A stretch of 64,000 nucleotides of DNA from Acytostelium subglobosum LB1 (taxonomy: Eukaryota > Evosea > Eumycetozoa > Acytosteliales > Acytosteliaceae), in contig NW_012236529.1 in assembly GCF_000787575.1 (NCBI RefSeq), forward strand, positions 1,364,001-1,428,000, in the 5' to 3' direction. Below the pieces are notes generated by a model. The model was not told where the DNA came from and did no database searches. It worked only from the letters and a program-made list of their open reading frames with translations. The translations under genes were made by a program, and so were the position numbers. The first letter of the stretch is position 1, and every line of letters begins with the position of its first letter. Shown in pieces: positions 31,459-44,028 of this stretch.

Positions 31459-34400
31459 TTATGTAGGGAAGATGAATTGCCTAGTGATCGAATCCAGTTC
31501 TTGAAGTGCCATTACAGCATGATGCTTACATACTATATCCTTGTCAGTGGACTCGATGAACTTGAGTATTTGATAGATATTCTTAAGTTGGTCTGGTATT
31601 AATGAGAATGCTTCCATTCCAATACCTTTAAGCAATAGTTGGAATACGAATATTGCACCACGTCTTACTTCAACCTCCTTCTCACTTCTTAATATACCCT
31701 CCAAACAACCAAACAGCTCTACCATATACTGATCGATTGAGAACTTTAGCAACTCGCACAATGTGGCCAAGTTGGACAAGCTGCTGGCTCTAACACCAAC
31801 ACTATTATCCCTGCAACCCAAGAAGAATGAATGGAATAGTTTGGATGCTAGTGGTTGTGATTGCGATTGTTAGTTTGATTGATTGAATGAGTGAGCCGTG
31901 TGATTGATTGAGTGACATACAATATTGAGGTAAGGCGTCACCACATCGTTGGGATATCTGTACCAATGACTCGCCAATCTTCATTCGCCTGTCTTCCTTG
32001 AACTTGACATCATTGAACTGAGCAGTCAATATCGGTATGATCTTTGCTCCAAATATGTCTCCAAGTGCTGTTAGTCCATTGATCGAACATGTATATACAA
32101 ATCTAATGATTGGAGTTAGTGAGATGTATCGGACTTGAACATGTGATAGTAACATACGGGTCTTCATCATTGAGTTGGGTCTTGAAGACATCGATGATGT
32201 TATCTAGATTACGTTGGACTAGGGTTGAGTGCTTGGACCGCAGAACTAACCTTCTGAGCTCAATCAGTCCGTGTGCACGCACTGGCAACAACGGATGTGA
32301 GAGGTCCTCAAGTATCTCTTTGAGTGTGGCAGCATCGTCCAACTCTACCGATGAGCTATTATGATCAGACGGTTCTTGCTCCAGCCATGTAGGTTGCTTT
32401 GTTGTGATGATCGTCGTTATCTGTGTGGCCATCGCAGAGACGACTTCATTTGGATGCATTATTAACTTCTCCATCATGGACAACATGTCGAATACCAGTA
32501 GCTCCTCTTCTTTCTTGACCTTGATATCACCCATGAGCAGGGTCGATAGGATACCAAGGGCGATGGTGATAGTCTCCACATCATCCTCTGTCTCCTTCTG
32601 TTTAGCCATCTTCTCCAGCGACCTCTGAAGCAGGACGCGAACCAGCGTGCACACCTGGACGACGTTCTTGATGGCCGCCGCACCCAGCTGCTCACTGATG
32701 ATCACAATGAACTGCATGAGGACAAAGTAGCGCTTGGATGAGCTCTTCTTGACGCCTTGCTCCACCATTGCAAACTCGTTAAGTAGGTCAATGAAGAGAT
32801 CGCCAGCCAACTTGTCATTCTTCATCAGTTGAAGCATTTGTACGAGGCATTCCGCTTCGCGTTGGAAGTCCCTTTCAAAGTATGGTATGTACTTGGCCAC
32901 CACTCCACCATTCCCGCCCATTGCGAATGACAAACATTCCAATTCCTCGTCCTCATCATTCGCATCCAACATGATATCCTCCAGTTCCAATAATGATTTG
33001 TCTGACTTTGACTCTGATTGAGATGATGATGTTGATGTTGTTGATGATGTGTCAGATGTTGTCTTTGAAGTCTCGTCTGCGTCTGATGGAGGAATTATCA
33101 GATTCTTCAATTGAATGATTGAGTTGTTGTAGAACTTGAAGTAAGTCGATAGTATCTCGCTACATGATGTCTTCAGTGATGATATCGACTTGGAAAGGAA
33201 ACAATGTAGTTGGAACAATGTTGGAATGGCTTGGAGGAGAGTGGGAGAGGTGAGTCAGTGATTGAGTGATTGGAATGGTTCAAGAAGTACTCACTCAGTG
33301 TCAAGTATGCCAACAATGATTGATTGGTTGAGAGCCTAGAAAGTAGTTTATGAAGATCTTCAATGCAATGGAATAGATCCACCTCTTTGATCATGATGCC
33401 CTCATCAATGGACGTGCCAGATGATGATGATGATGGTGTTCGCTTGGAGAACACCTTGAATTGAATGAGTGGCTGAATGATTGGATCGATGAGATGTTTG
33501 AATGTCTCATTGGAATGAGTTCGTAACATTGTATCCACGATGAGCACTATGGTCTCAATGACCTTCTCGTGGGCAATGCCACTTTTTGGATCATTACGTC
33601 GATGTAGTATTGCAATGAGTTGAGGACAGATCTTTGAATAGTAGTCGTCCACATTGGACGACGTCTGATTTGAAGATGGCGTCGAAGTGATTAGACGGAC
33701 GACACTACGCATCGAGTTGTTGAGGTCTTTGCCAGGCTGTGGCTGGAGCACTGTGTTGAACAATGTGGCGATTGAATGTGGTCGCGTCAAGCACTTGGAC
33801 AGCATCAGAGACAGACATTTGGGCAGCCAGGCGGGCGCAGCCACGTGAGCGCCACTCTCATCCACAGCACTGCCAGCCGCCTGCAGGAGCATCGTCAATG
33901 ATTCGAATATGAGCTCGGGATGCACACCAAACAGTAGTACATCAATCTGTTGTGCACAGTACTGCTTGTCATCGGTTGTCAATGATGAATATTGTCGCGA
34001 CACGTTAATCAATTGTAACAACGCACTAAATACATCGGGTAGGTATCTAGAGATTATAATGGCGTTGAAGTCGAGGTTTGTCGCGCGAAGTCCCAACATG
34101 TCCTTTGTGATTGCAAAGAGGTATGTGCCAATGAATGTCTGACCATTGCGCTCCCATGAGTATAGCATCATCTCTGATTGGTCCATCTTGCATGAGTCTG
34201 GTGTGTGTTGTTGTGAGTGAGTGAGAGGCTTCAAGTTGCCACGGCCCAGTGGCGCTATCGCGAGAGAGTGTCTGTGTTACCTTTTGGCAAAGCAAGTCTA
34301 TTGACAGGGGGCAGTCCAACGCCACGTTGTAGACAAGGTAGTACTCCCCATCCAATAACAACATCCATTGCAAGTTTAATAAGTTTCTGGTTCTATAATG

Positions 34401-34870
34401 TGATTGATTGAATGAGTGATTGAGAGCGCAATGAGCTGGCAGGACAGGACACAACATACATTGATCGACAACAAGAGAGTGTCGTTGTGTTTGTTTAAGA
34501 GTGTAGAGATCGACTTGAGCACTTCAAGTATTGTTATGACATTATGTATCTTTGTGATGGATACCTTTGAATCTGTGATCGGTGTTACATCATGTAATCT
34601 GTTGTTGATTGATTGAAGTACATTTTTGTTGTTGTTGTTGTCTTCGTCATCATCATCTTCAGTTGATAAGCTATCAAGATCATTCGGAGAGAATGATTTG
34701 GGAGAAGTTGTATGTATATTATCATTATCAATGATGTCGTTAACTACACTACTAATACTCTCAGACCATTCATCAACAGATGATGTTGATGTTGATGATG
34801 GTAACAATCTGTTGAGATATTGAAGATACCTAGACAGGTCATTATGTGAATGTGTATATAGTATCTCCAT
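31459..34870 (-). CDS. TANGO6/TMCO7 (Rtp1-like) HEAT-repeat protein
   Basis: Six exons on the minus strand: 34460-34870, 34281-34392, 33295-34197, about 32158-33229, 31921-32102 and 31459-31847, giving 1022 residues. The frame joins cleanly at every junction; introns are 55-83 nt. Diagnostic motifs: VIGWGVLPCLQRGVGLPPVN near the N-terminus and HPLLPVRAHGLIELRRLV in the C-terminal conserved block (Rtp1_C1). Then follow DEDPFVYTCSINGLTALGD, QISQRCGDALPQY and VRASSLSNLATLCELL (Rtp1_C2). Yeast Rtp1 helps assemble and import RNA polymerase II; metazoan TANGO6 was tied to Golgi organisation. Length and domain order match the family. There is an acidic, Asn/Asp-rich insert near residues 60-90 and another near 420. 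AATAAA touches the stop codon. One junction coordinate (32158) is uncertain by 1 nt. Confidence 0.88.
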
Positions 34871-35057
34871 GTATCTGTCGTTGGAGTCGTCAAGTGAACA
34901 AGATGAAGTTATAACTTGTCATTTTATTTCGCGAGATGTGGTTGTTGAGGCGCGCAAGGGTGGAAACACGGAAACACGGAACATGGAAGTGTGCGCGAGA
35001 GGAGATAGCAATGTTAAGCTATATGTGAATTAATGAATGAATCAATCAATCGATGAA
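34871..35057. other. Short intergenic region
   Basis: 187 bp between the TANGO6 start and the LipB 3' end. A small GC-rich patch near 34930-34990 (GAAACACGGAAACACGG) precedes an AATGAATGAATCAATCAATCG run. Likely the TANGO6 promoter. Confidence 0.4.
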
Positions 35058-36099
35058 TCATTGACGTGATGGACCCTGGAGCAAGGGCTGCGCGACACCG
35101 GTCTTGACAAAATGGTTGATGGCCTCGTGTAGGTCAGGGTTGGTTTGCTCGAGAGGTACTAGTGATCGATGGAATGTTTTGCCAAACGATGTTAGGAATG
35201 CTGGTACGACCCTTTGTACATTGAGTGAAGGGTCTCCCAACACCTTGGCCAGAGATGTAGTGTCCTTGTCCTTGAGGCCACATGCAACAATCTGTTTGAA
35301 GTAGTTTAGGTCCGTGTTGCAATTGAGTGCCAATCCATGTGATGTTATAAATCTTTGATATTGTACACCTATTGCCGCTATCTTTCTCTGATCATCGACC
35401 CAAACACCAGTATTCTCCGTAGTCTTTGCATTCACTCCAAACTGATCACAAGTGGCTATTATCGCCTTCTCAAGTGTAGAGACATAACATCTAAGTGTCA
35501 ACTTATTACATTATTTGATTGATTGGATTGGATTGGATTGGATTAGTTCAATGTGATTGAGTGGTGGGTGAGTGATTGGAATAGTTCCAGGGTGAGTGGG
35601 GGTGGAATGATTCCATGGGGTAACATACTTGTTGTTGTCTTAGATCGAGTATGGGATAAGCGACGAGTTGTCCGGGACCATGGTAGGTGAGCTCACCTCC
35701 TCGTGAGGACTCAAAGTAGTCGGCACCGAGTAATGTTGATTGATCGATACCCAGCGTTCCCTTATTTCTTCTACCATTTGTATATGTTGGTGTATGTTCA
35801 ACTAATAACATCAAGTCTTCATTTAAGATTGTAACATTGACATCATCAGCTGTTGATGCTTCACGTGCTGCCTTCAATCTTTGTTGACGTTCAACTAATA
35901 GTTGTTGTAATTCTGATGATCTTTTATAAGGTAGATTATCCAAGTATATATATGATAATGGTATAATTGGTCGATTGGACATACTTGTTGATGCTGTACA
36001 TTGTTGAGTTGTTGGAGTTGATGTCAGTGTTGACGTTGAAGTTGTCAACGCCCTAACAGTATTTCTAAAGTATAACAATGATTTGCTAACATTCATCAT
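35058..36099 (-). CDS. lipB: Lipoyl(octanoyl) transferase LipB, mitochondrial
   Basis: Two exons, 35629-36099 and 35058-35501, give 304 residues; intron 127 nt, phase 0. It moves octanoate from acyl carrier protein to lipoyl-dependent proteins (EC 2.3.1.181), the first step of lipoate synthesis. Motifs: RGGELTYHGPGQL (residues 133-145), K197 in KIAAIGV and C218 in HGLALNCNTDL; the last two are the catalytic Lys and Cys. The N-terminal 40 residues are Ser/Thr-rich with basic and hydrophobic residues and no acidic ones (MMNVSKSLLYFRNTVRALTT), a mitochondrial presequence. It is divergent from lipA across 383 bp, so the two steps are probably co-expressed. The length is longer than bacterial LipB because of the presequence and a 20-residue insert around ERQQRLKAAREASTADD. 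Confidence 0.95.
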
Positions 36100-36482
36100 G
36101 ATGATAAGTTGTAAATTGAAATGGAAGAATGACTTGTGTATTCATTGTCATTGACGATGACATTGATATTGATATTGGTTACACAAACACTGATCAGAAG
36201 AGTGATGATATTGTGGGGGTTTGAGTGTTTGGGTCCCAACAAACACCGCCCGACCGACAAAGCCCCATCATCAATCCCGACAAAACCAATAAAATTGATA
36301 AAAACGACAAAACTATAACTCTTATCTATTTGTTTTGGCACTCTATTATGATGATTGTTGGGACCATCAATATAATTCATACATTCATTCTCAAACATAC
36401 AGATATATATCTGTGATTGATCAATTGAACTTTCCAAACATTCACAGATAAACAACAATCATAGATATACAAACAGATAATA
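36100..36482. promoter_or_regulatory. Divergent lipB/lipA promoter
   Basis: 383 bp between the two start codons, AT-rich. It includes GTGTTTGTTGGGACC-type sequence near 36225, an AAAACGACAAAACTATAAC segment near 36300 and ACAGATATATATCTGTG (palindrome) at about 36399-36415. There is no other gene in it, so both genes must draw on this region. Confidence 0.6.
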
Positions 36483-37999
36483 ATGTTATCACTACCACTC
36501 ACAAGACAGTTGTTGGTTAGGTCATCTCCAACATCATCATTCTTGAGATACTACAGTGGTTGTGGAGTGTCACACACAAACATCAACAACAACTCAAACA
36601 ACAACAACAACACAAATATCAACATAAATAACAACAACAATAATGATAATAGCAATAATATAGATGTGATTAATCAAACACAACAGACATCAACAACAAC
36701 AAAGAAGACAAAGTATACTGATCTCTTTGCAAGTGGACCAAGTCTTCAAGACTTTGTTGGTGGCGATGATGCAAAGTTGACCGTGGAGGAGGCACTCGAA
36801 CTCAAAGAGACAGTGGTCGAGAAGGCAAAGTCAGCGGCAACAGGCAGACCACCGTAAGTCAAGTTGAGTCACACCAAGTCACTCGCTCATTCATCAATCA
36901 ATCACTCACTGACACAATGTACATTGTACACGGATACAACACAGGAGACAGAGACTTCCAGATTGGCTCAAGACACCTATACCAGCAGGAGAGGATTATA
37001 AGCGTATCAAGAATAATCTTAGAGAACTAAAGTTGAATACAGTGTGCGAGGAGGCTAGATGTCCGAATATCTCTGATTGTTGGGGTGGCGGTGAACACAA
37101 GACTGCCACTGCCACCATCATGTTGATGGGAGACGAATGTACACGTGGATGTCGTTTCTGCTCGGTCAAGACAAGCAAGAAGCCCAAGCCATTGGATATC
37201 AACGAGCCAGAGAACACTGCCGAGGCCATCTCCAGATGGGGATTGGACTATGTCGTCCTAACATCAGTTGACCGTGATGATCTCGCCGATGGTGGATCCG
37301 ATCACTTTGCCGAGACAATCAGAAGAGTGAAGCAGAAGTAAGTCGTACCATCATCCATTGGCCGGACATTATCTCAACTAACACTCGCCATAGGTCACCA
37401 AAGATCCTCGTGGAATGCCTGACAGGTGACTTCCAGGGCAACCTGGAATGTGTTGAACGTGTGGCCACATCGGGACTTGAGGTATATGCCCACAACATCG
37501 AGACAGTTGAGGAACTCTCAAGCTATGTTCGTGATCCACGTGCCAAGTTTAGACAATCACTTGCCGTACTTGCCCATGCCAAGAAGGTCAAGCCAACCCT
37601 ACTCACCAAGACCAGTATGATGCTTGGTTGTGGTGAGCGCGAGGATGAAGTCATCCACGCCATGGATGGTATGTGCAGTCAACTCATTCAATCACTCAAT
37701 CCAGTCCAGTGTCACTAACTAACTTACTTCATGGAACAGAACTCCGCAAGATTGATGTCGATATCTTGACGTTGGGCCAGTATATGAGACCAACGAAGAA
37801 GCATATGCGCGTACATGAGTATGTTGAACCAGAGGTCTTTGCCAAGTTCCAAAAGATCGCTGAGGAGAAGGGCTTCAAGTATGTGGCATCAGGTCCATTG
37901 GTCCGTTCATCTTACAAGGCTGGCGAGTTCTACATTAGCAACATCCTGAAGCGCGAGAAGGAGGAGCAGACCAAGCAACAGCAATCAACCTCTGCTTGA
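36483..37999 (+). CDS. lipA: Lipoyl synthase LipA, mitochondrial, radical SAM
   Basis: Four exons, 36483-36853, 36945-37337, 37394-37668 and 37740-37999, give 432 residues. It inserts two sulfurs at C6 and C8 of protein-bound octanoate (EC 2.8.1.8). The auxiliary 4Fe-4S cluster motif is C158-x4-C163-x5-C169 ([12 protein letters not shown]). The radical-SAM motif is C189-x3-C193-x2-C196 (CTRGCRFC). Also present are [18 protein letters not shown], the NIETV segment, [11 protein letters not shown] and the C-terminal [12 protein letters not shown], whose Arg-Ser-Ser ligates the auxiliary cluster. The first 120 residues hold a presequence ([15 protein letters not shown]) and an Asn-rich insert that is not in other LipA proteins but is common in dictyostelids. 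Introns carry ACTAAC/TCAATCA features. It pairs with lipB. Confidence 0.97.
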
Positions 38000-38073
38000 A
38001 TGATTGGATTGGATTGGATTGGATTGAATGAATGAACACATATAGTTAGCAAGCACCATGGATCATAGTCACT

Positions 38074-41000
38074 TTATTTCTTTGGTCGTGGCTTCTTCTT
38101 CCGACGCTCTTTGTCCTGCTCCCACACCAGCTCGTTCTGATGCGCAAAGGCTTCGGTCAGCGGCGAGTTGGGCTCAGACTTGGACAGGTACTTCTTCTTG
38201 GTGGAGTGATGATGTTGTTGCTGTTGAAAGCCACCAGTAGTGTGGTCGTGCGAATCGATTGGAGAGTGGAGTATTGATGATGAGGTTGAAGATGATGGTC
38301 CACCTCCAATGTTGTTGTTGTTGTTATTATTATTGTTATTATTGTTGTTGTTGATGTTGATGTTGTTGCGAGAGTTATCCAATGATCCATGACCACTGGA
38401 TGATGCGATCGGTGGTGAGTTCCTGTTGCTCTTGTTCCTGCTCCTACTGCTACCACTGCTGCTGTTGTTGCCGCTGCCAATAATATTGTTGTTGTTGTTG
38501 TTATTGTTGTTGTTATTGTTGTCAAGGAGTTCGGTCGAGTTGGCAGGGTTGGCATTGGGTGAGTTGATGTTGATGACACTCTCTCGCAGGGGAGATCGTG
38601 CCGATGGTGTCGACATTGGCGATGGTGTTCGGTACTTGTTTGGATTGGGCAGGCCGTATTGAATGCCTTCGCCACCACTTGTTTGACTGATGTTGATGGG
38701 CGATGGAGGTGTGGCGCGATCCGACATTGAATCCGGTGTTGGTGGATCCGGCGAGAATATATCGTGATTGGCAAAGTTAAGGTTACCCTCTTGATTGCCA
38801 TACATCATATAAAATGTCAATACATCCTTATTACGTTCCAATTGTAATTCTTGATCCTCAATGAACTTCTTCATCTGTGTTATTGATTGAGTGTCAGTGG
38901 ACATGACTGATAGATTGATTGAATGGATGAGTGGATGGATGATATTTACAGAAGACAAGGCACGCTCCTTTCCAAAGATTAGGTAGAACTTGGGTACAAA
39001 GAGTAGGAGTATGGTACATAGAATATAGAAGAAGACCGCCAAAGAGATTACAACAAACTGTGCATCGGCGTTCTTGAAAGAGAATCGAAGTGGAATCAAT
39101 ATAATAATAATAATAAGATAATTATATATCTATAATATTTGATTGATTGAATGATTAATAAAGTTAGTGATTGATTGACATCCTTGACATGGTTTGAGAG
39201 TATACATACCAGCCATCCAAGGAAGGTTGGCTCGTTGAATGTACCAGGTGATGCCCGGAAGTACTTGGCCTTGAAAACAAGGATACAAGAAAGTGATAAT
39301 AATGTCGCCTGTAATGATTGATTGATTAAGTGATTGAGTGATTGAATGATTGTATGATTACCAATACTTACCAAATATGATAAACTAGAGATAATGAATG
39401 GAATTGATATACCAACTGGACATACTAAGTCGACTTGTCCTTTGGCGAATGATACCCTGTTGATGGGTGTAGTCGGTGATAATGTAATATTAAGTGAAAT
39501 GATAATCTATGAGCATGAATGTTTGATGGATGGATGGAAGGATGGATGTTAGTGATTGATCAATCATCCTTTCAATCAATCAATCTTACAATTGGAATAA
39601 TCATTAGGATTGCAAAGAACTTGAAGAAGTAGCTTGTTCGTATCTGTTTGATTGTTTGAATGAATGGCGTCAGTCAAGTGTTGAGATGTTCGCACGAAGA
39701 GTACCAATGGCTGGGAGATGGGGGATACATACCGTTCTCTTCTTCTGGAAACTCATTTGCTTCCTTATCCTCCATATCCTCCATTGTTTGACAACGACAG
39801 AGATTGATGTGATGAATAGTCCGAGTGGAAGTAGTGCAATCCTAAAGATGCAGATGGCCTTGGAAACAAAGTTGAACAAGATGATCGAGGTGATCATCAC
39901 CAGACATCCAATGAGCACCACGGTCAAGTACACTGGATTGGAGTGCACGATCAATCGATGTTTGCGTTTCCACATCACCACCCCCAGACATGCAAAGATG
40001 GCCAGCACCTCGAGACCAAGCAGGAGCACCAGCGAGAGGTAGGGCGCGAAGCTCAGTCCACCGACCTTGAAACAGTGCGTCTGGTTGCGATAGAAGAACT
40101 CGCTGGAGCCCGCAGGACAGGGCCGGAAGCCCACACGCAGGTAGAGAGGCCCGCTAAAGGCTGGCGGCATCGAGGAGAATTGGATGTCGCAGGTCGAACC
40201 GGGGAGACCGCTGAGCACCAGATTGTACATGAGTTGCATTCCAACGCGATTGAGTAGCACCTGTCGAATGCCCGTGAGGTTGACATTGGGACACGACTCG
40301 GACACGGTGAACGTGACGTCGTTCCTGCCTTTGAATCGATTGCCAAATGCATCATTGGCGATGATGACCACTTGGATGGTCTGTGGCGTGGAGATAAGAG
40401 TGGGCATCGAAACACTAAAGTTGTAATAGTCGGTGTTGGTGATGTCGCCATATCGCGCGGTGTTGGCCGCAATGAAGCAGTTGGAGCATCTGAATGGACA
40501 GACTGATCGCGTCTCATAGTAGATCAATGCACCAGATGTCTGAGCATGATTATATTGGAATGTGCATACTGAGAAGTTCATCTGGCAACGATTGAACAAC
40601 AAAGTATCTGTATCGATCACATAAATGAATGGTCCATAAGGTGAGAAGTTGTACTCAATATTACTCGCGTATACGCTAAGTGATCCAGTTCCATCAATCT
40701 CAAGCAAGGCTCCATTCTAAGATGAGGGTAGGGTAAGGGTTAGGGTCAGGGTGGAATGGTTCCTGAGTGATGGACACGTACATATATTCCTTGGAGATGT
40801 CCAAAGTAACAGAATTGTAATCTGAGATGATAGCTCTTGTAGCATACTATTAGACTGGTCAGGGCGGTCGTGCCATAGAAGTATCCTTCATGTATGATCA
40901 GATTGGATTGGAAGTCGTTCTTTATGAATGCCGATGCATATCCTCCAAACAATCTAATTCCATAAATATAGGCTCTTATACTATTTGAGAATGTGATCAA

Positions 41001-42604
41001 GTTATCGAATGAACTACATGTCGTCACAAGTGTGGACACCATCAATACCGTGCCCTTGCCATAAGATTCCAATATTCTACCTTCAACATCTATGTGTAGT
41101 GATCCAAAGTATATGTGTGAGATATGGTCCATGCATGGATAATCAACTTGATCAAACTGGTCAACTTACATGTGAACTTGCATTCAAATAGTACTATTAG
41201 AGTGGTCGAGTCGGATGAGATGAGGATGCCACTGATGTTGGTGAAGGCGCAATCGTAGAATAGTGCGGCGCCATTGCCATAGATCGATATGAGGATTGAT
41301 AACTTTGGTGAATTCCTTATCCAACAATGTTGCAACAATGTAACCTGAGCTGATGTTCCAAACAATGAATTGCCAGTGCCATAATTATTCTCAAAGATAC
41401 ATACTTCATAACTAATGAATGGATGACATGTCAGTTGATGTGATTGATTGATTGATGGAATGATTGATCGATCAACTTACAATGAACTACTGTACTCTGA
41501 TAATATTGAAATGGCTGTGGATACGTCGGACCAGTTGTCCGAGAATATTGTTCGCTCCACGGACATGGTGACCTTGAGTCCAAAGAATAGTCCAAGCTTT
41601 GATATATTCTTGGTGAAGCGACAGTAGCCCACGGCGAATGTTGTTGACATGTCCAATGCAAAGCCTGTATTGACTCGGTTGTAAATTACATGGCTACGCG
41701 ATATTGCTATAATAGAGTTGTTTGAATTGACCAATGCTTCGGCGAGGTTACTAATAAAGTTAGACCTAAATATTGTCAAATATGACTTGTCCGCCGTCAC
41801 CAAGAAGTTGCCCTGATTGTTCAAGAATGAGCATCGATCCATTATAAGGTTGGCTAAGTATGATTGATTGATAGATAGAGTTTGAGTGAGATAGTTCCTG
41901 GAATGAATGAAGTGATCACATCACTTACATGTATGTATCAGCAAGAGGTTGTTGCCGTATGACTTTGTTTGAAAGATGATGCCTCTGAATAGGGCGATGC
42001 TGTTCTCTAACCTGATGTCCACGCTGTAGAGTTGGTCGGTGAGATGGTAGTTGCTGTAAGGATAGGGTCCATCTTCCCCGCTTGGGAACAGGTTGCTGGG
42101 GTCTTCGCTTGGGTCGGGGCTATTCTCGCCCGCCGGTGGACTGCCCAGCGGACCATCCGGTGATGGTTCATTGTGCCGGGCCACCATATTTCTGCCAAGA
42201 AACGTTATATTGTACATCTGGAATAGTGCCACATTGGTAATATTGAGTAGCTCCCTTTCGTACCTGATGACGATGCGGTTGTCACCGCCGTTCAAGCTGG
42301 GCAGGGGTCGGATGAACATTGAAATGAAATAGCCAAAGTCGGCGCGGAAGTAAGACGTGTAGTTGTAGTCGCCTGGCTCCATCAGCAACTCGAGTTGATC
42401 GACGCCGGGGTGCATCGGCGTGCCGTACATGATGGACACCACTTCCCATGAGAAGCAGGGTGAGTCTCGCGCCTTGCCACACCCCTCATAGTCGTAGCCG
42501 TTTGGTGACATGTACACGGATCGATGATGTCGCAACCTTGCGCTCACAATGGTTATGTTGTAGAGCAGCAGGAATAGCAACAGATATCGAAACACCAGTA
42601 TCAT
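38074..42604 (-). CDS. Class C (family 3) GPCR with beta-helix-like ectodomain
   Basis: Ten exons on the minus strand: 41929-42604, 41481-41853, 41170-41411, 40782-41089, 39733-40716, 39590-39643, 39372-39506, 39210-39308, 38950-39129 and 38074-38874, giving 1283 residues. All junctions keep frame, and the small TM exons are in phase 0. The signal peptide is MILVFRYLLLFLLLYNITIV. The ectodomain, about 700 residues, shows short repeated turns (ITNVALFQMYNITFLG, NLIMDRCSFLNNQGNFL, VTLLQHCWIRNSPKLSI), as in right-handed parallel beta-helices. A Cys-rich segment FRPCPAGSSEFFYRNQTHC precedes TM1. TM1 is LSLVLLLGLEVLAIFACLGV. The 7TM_3 domain includes FNEPTFLGWL (TM6-TM7 region) and FYILCTILLLFVPKFYLIFG (TM7). 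The C-tail has Asn and Ser repeats. It is a putative plasma-membrane receptor of the Grl type; the ligand is unknown. AATAAA overlaps the stop codon. Confidence 0.88.
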
Positions 42605-44028
42605 TGTGATGTGCAGTTGTGTTTGATTTGTGGACGCCACGCACAAGAGAGGTCAGTTATGTGCTAGGACTGTTGTTGCCGCCAGTCGTGTGGGATTGAT
42701 GTTGTTGCCAGTGGTGTTTGCCCAATCGACTGGTCTTCGTCGTCGTCGTCGTCGTGGTCTTATTTGTCGTCGCGTATTTGACTTTGTCGTCGTCGTTGTG
42801 GTCTGAGAGTTGTGATTGATTGAAAGACTATAGTTATCTTGATCTTGAGACCTGTCCTTGCTACTTCTACAACTCTCTGTTATATTACGTTCATTCAAAT
42901 TAATTAATGATGACTCTTAAGTAAGAGTGAGTGGAGCTGAGTTGGGTTGAGTGGAGTTGAGTGGAGCTGAGTGGAGTGGAGGTAGTAGTGATTGTGTGCA
43001 CTCATACAATCACTCATTCACTCATCCATCCATCTATCATTAATATTCATTCACTATCCCATCATGTGCTCCGTCAGCTCAGCTTCATCTCCAGAGAGGG
43101 TGTGAGTGGGAGTGTGAGTGTTGCTAGAGCAATATGTTTGAATACATCTTGGTAGAGTTACCACATTACATCATGTGCTACTTGATTTGATTGATGGATG
43201 GATGAATGGAGCATGAGTGAGTGTTCTTGAGCATTAATATATTATCATTCAATCAACCAATCATTAAAGAAAGAAGTAAATAGATAATCATTCTTGTTTG
43301 TTGGTCATTCATGTCTTCATGACAAAACCATAAAGAATTCCAACTTTATTAAGAACTCTCTGGATCATTGATCAAGTACTTCTACACCTCTTACATTTTA
43401 ATACTCATACTCATACTTTCCAACAACAATAAGGTAGAAAGATGTTGAATACCTCTAAGATCATATAACAGGACATTGTTAGCTTTGAAGTTAACTTTAA
43501 CAAATGGAACAGATGATGACAGTTTGATTGGGTGAATGGAAATGGATTGTTTTAGGTTCTGTTGTGTGTATTGTTGTTGTTGTTGGTGTTGTTTTATTGT
43601 TTGTTTAGAGGTAGAGATAGAGAGTGTGTGTGTATGTTTGAAAGGACAACTTAACGAACAACAACATCAAAGGTGGGGGGTTGTGTGTTACCCTCTATAA
43701 CACATCAACATCATCAACATCAACATCAATGTCATGATAGCTAGATGATCAGGACAGGTTGCTAAGTATGCATTGTTTAATCATTGATTGATTGATTGAA
43801 TGAATGGATGGTGCAACTACTACTACTACAGTTCATCTTCATCATACATACATAATAATACTTAGAGATTAGTTTATTGGTTCAACTTTTAACTTTAGTA
43901 GCCTTCAGTGACTCATCTGATATCTTATACACATACCAATACACTTGGAACTTAGAGTTGAGGTTCCTGTAATATCAAGAGATCTAATAAAGAGTACCAA
44001 CCAACAACAAACCAAACAAACTTTAATA
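42605..44028. promoter_or_regulatory. 1.4-kb divergent intergenic region (GPCR / coiled-coil fimbrin)
   Basis: No convincing gene in 1424 bp. Features: GTCGTCGTCGTCGTCG repeat near 42738-42754, GGAGTTGAGTGGAGCTGAG repeats near 42930-42975, a GTTGTTGTTGTTG run near 43573, an AACATCAACATC run near 43705 and TTGATTGATTGA near 43786. It probably holds the promoters of both flanking genes. Confidence 0.5.

Noticed and set aside
38157-38801. 214-codon Thr/Ile-rich minus-strand frame
   Set aside because: Shifted-frame shadow of the Asn/Ser-rich tail of the class C GPCR.
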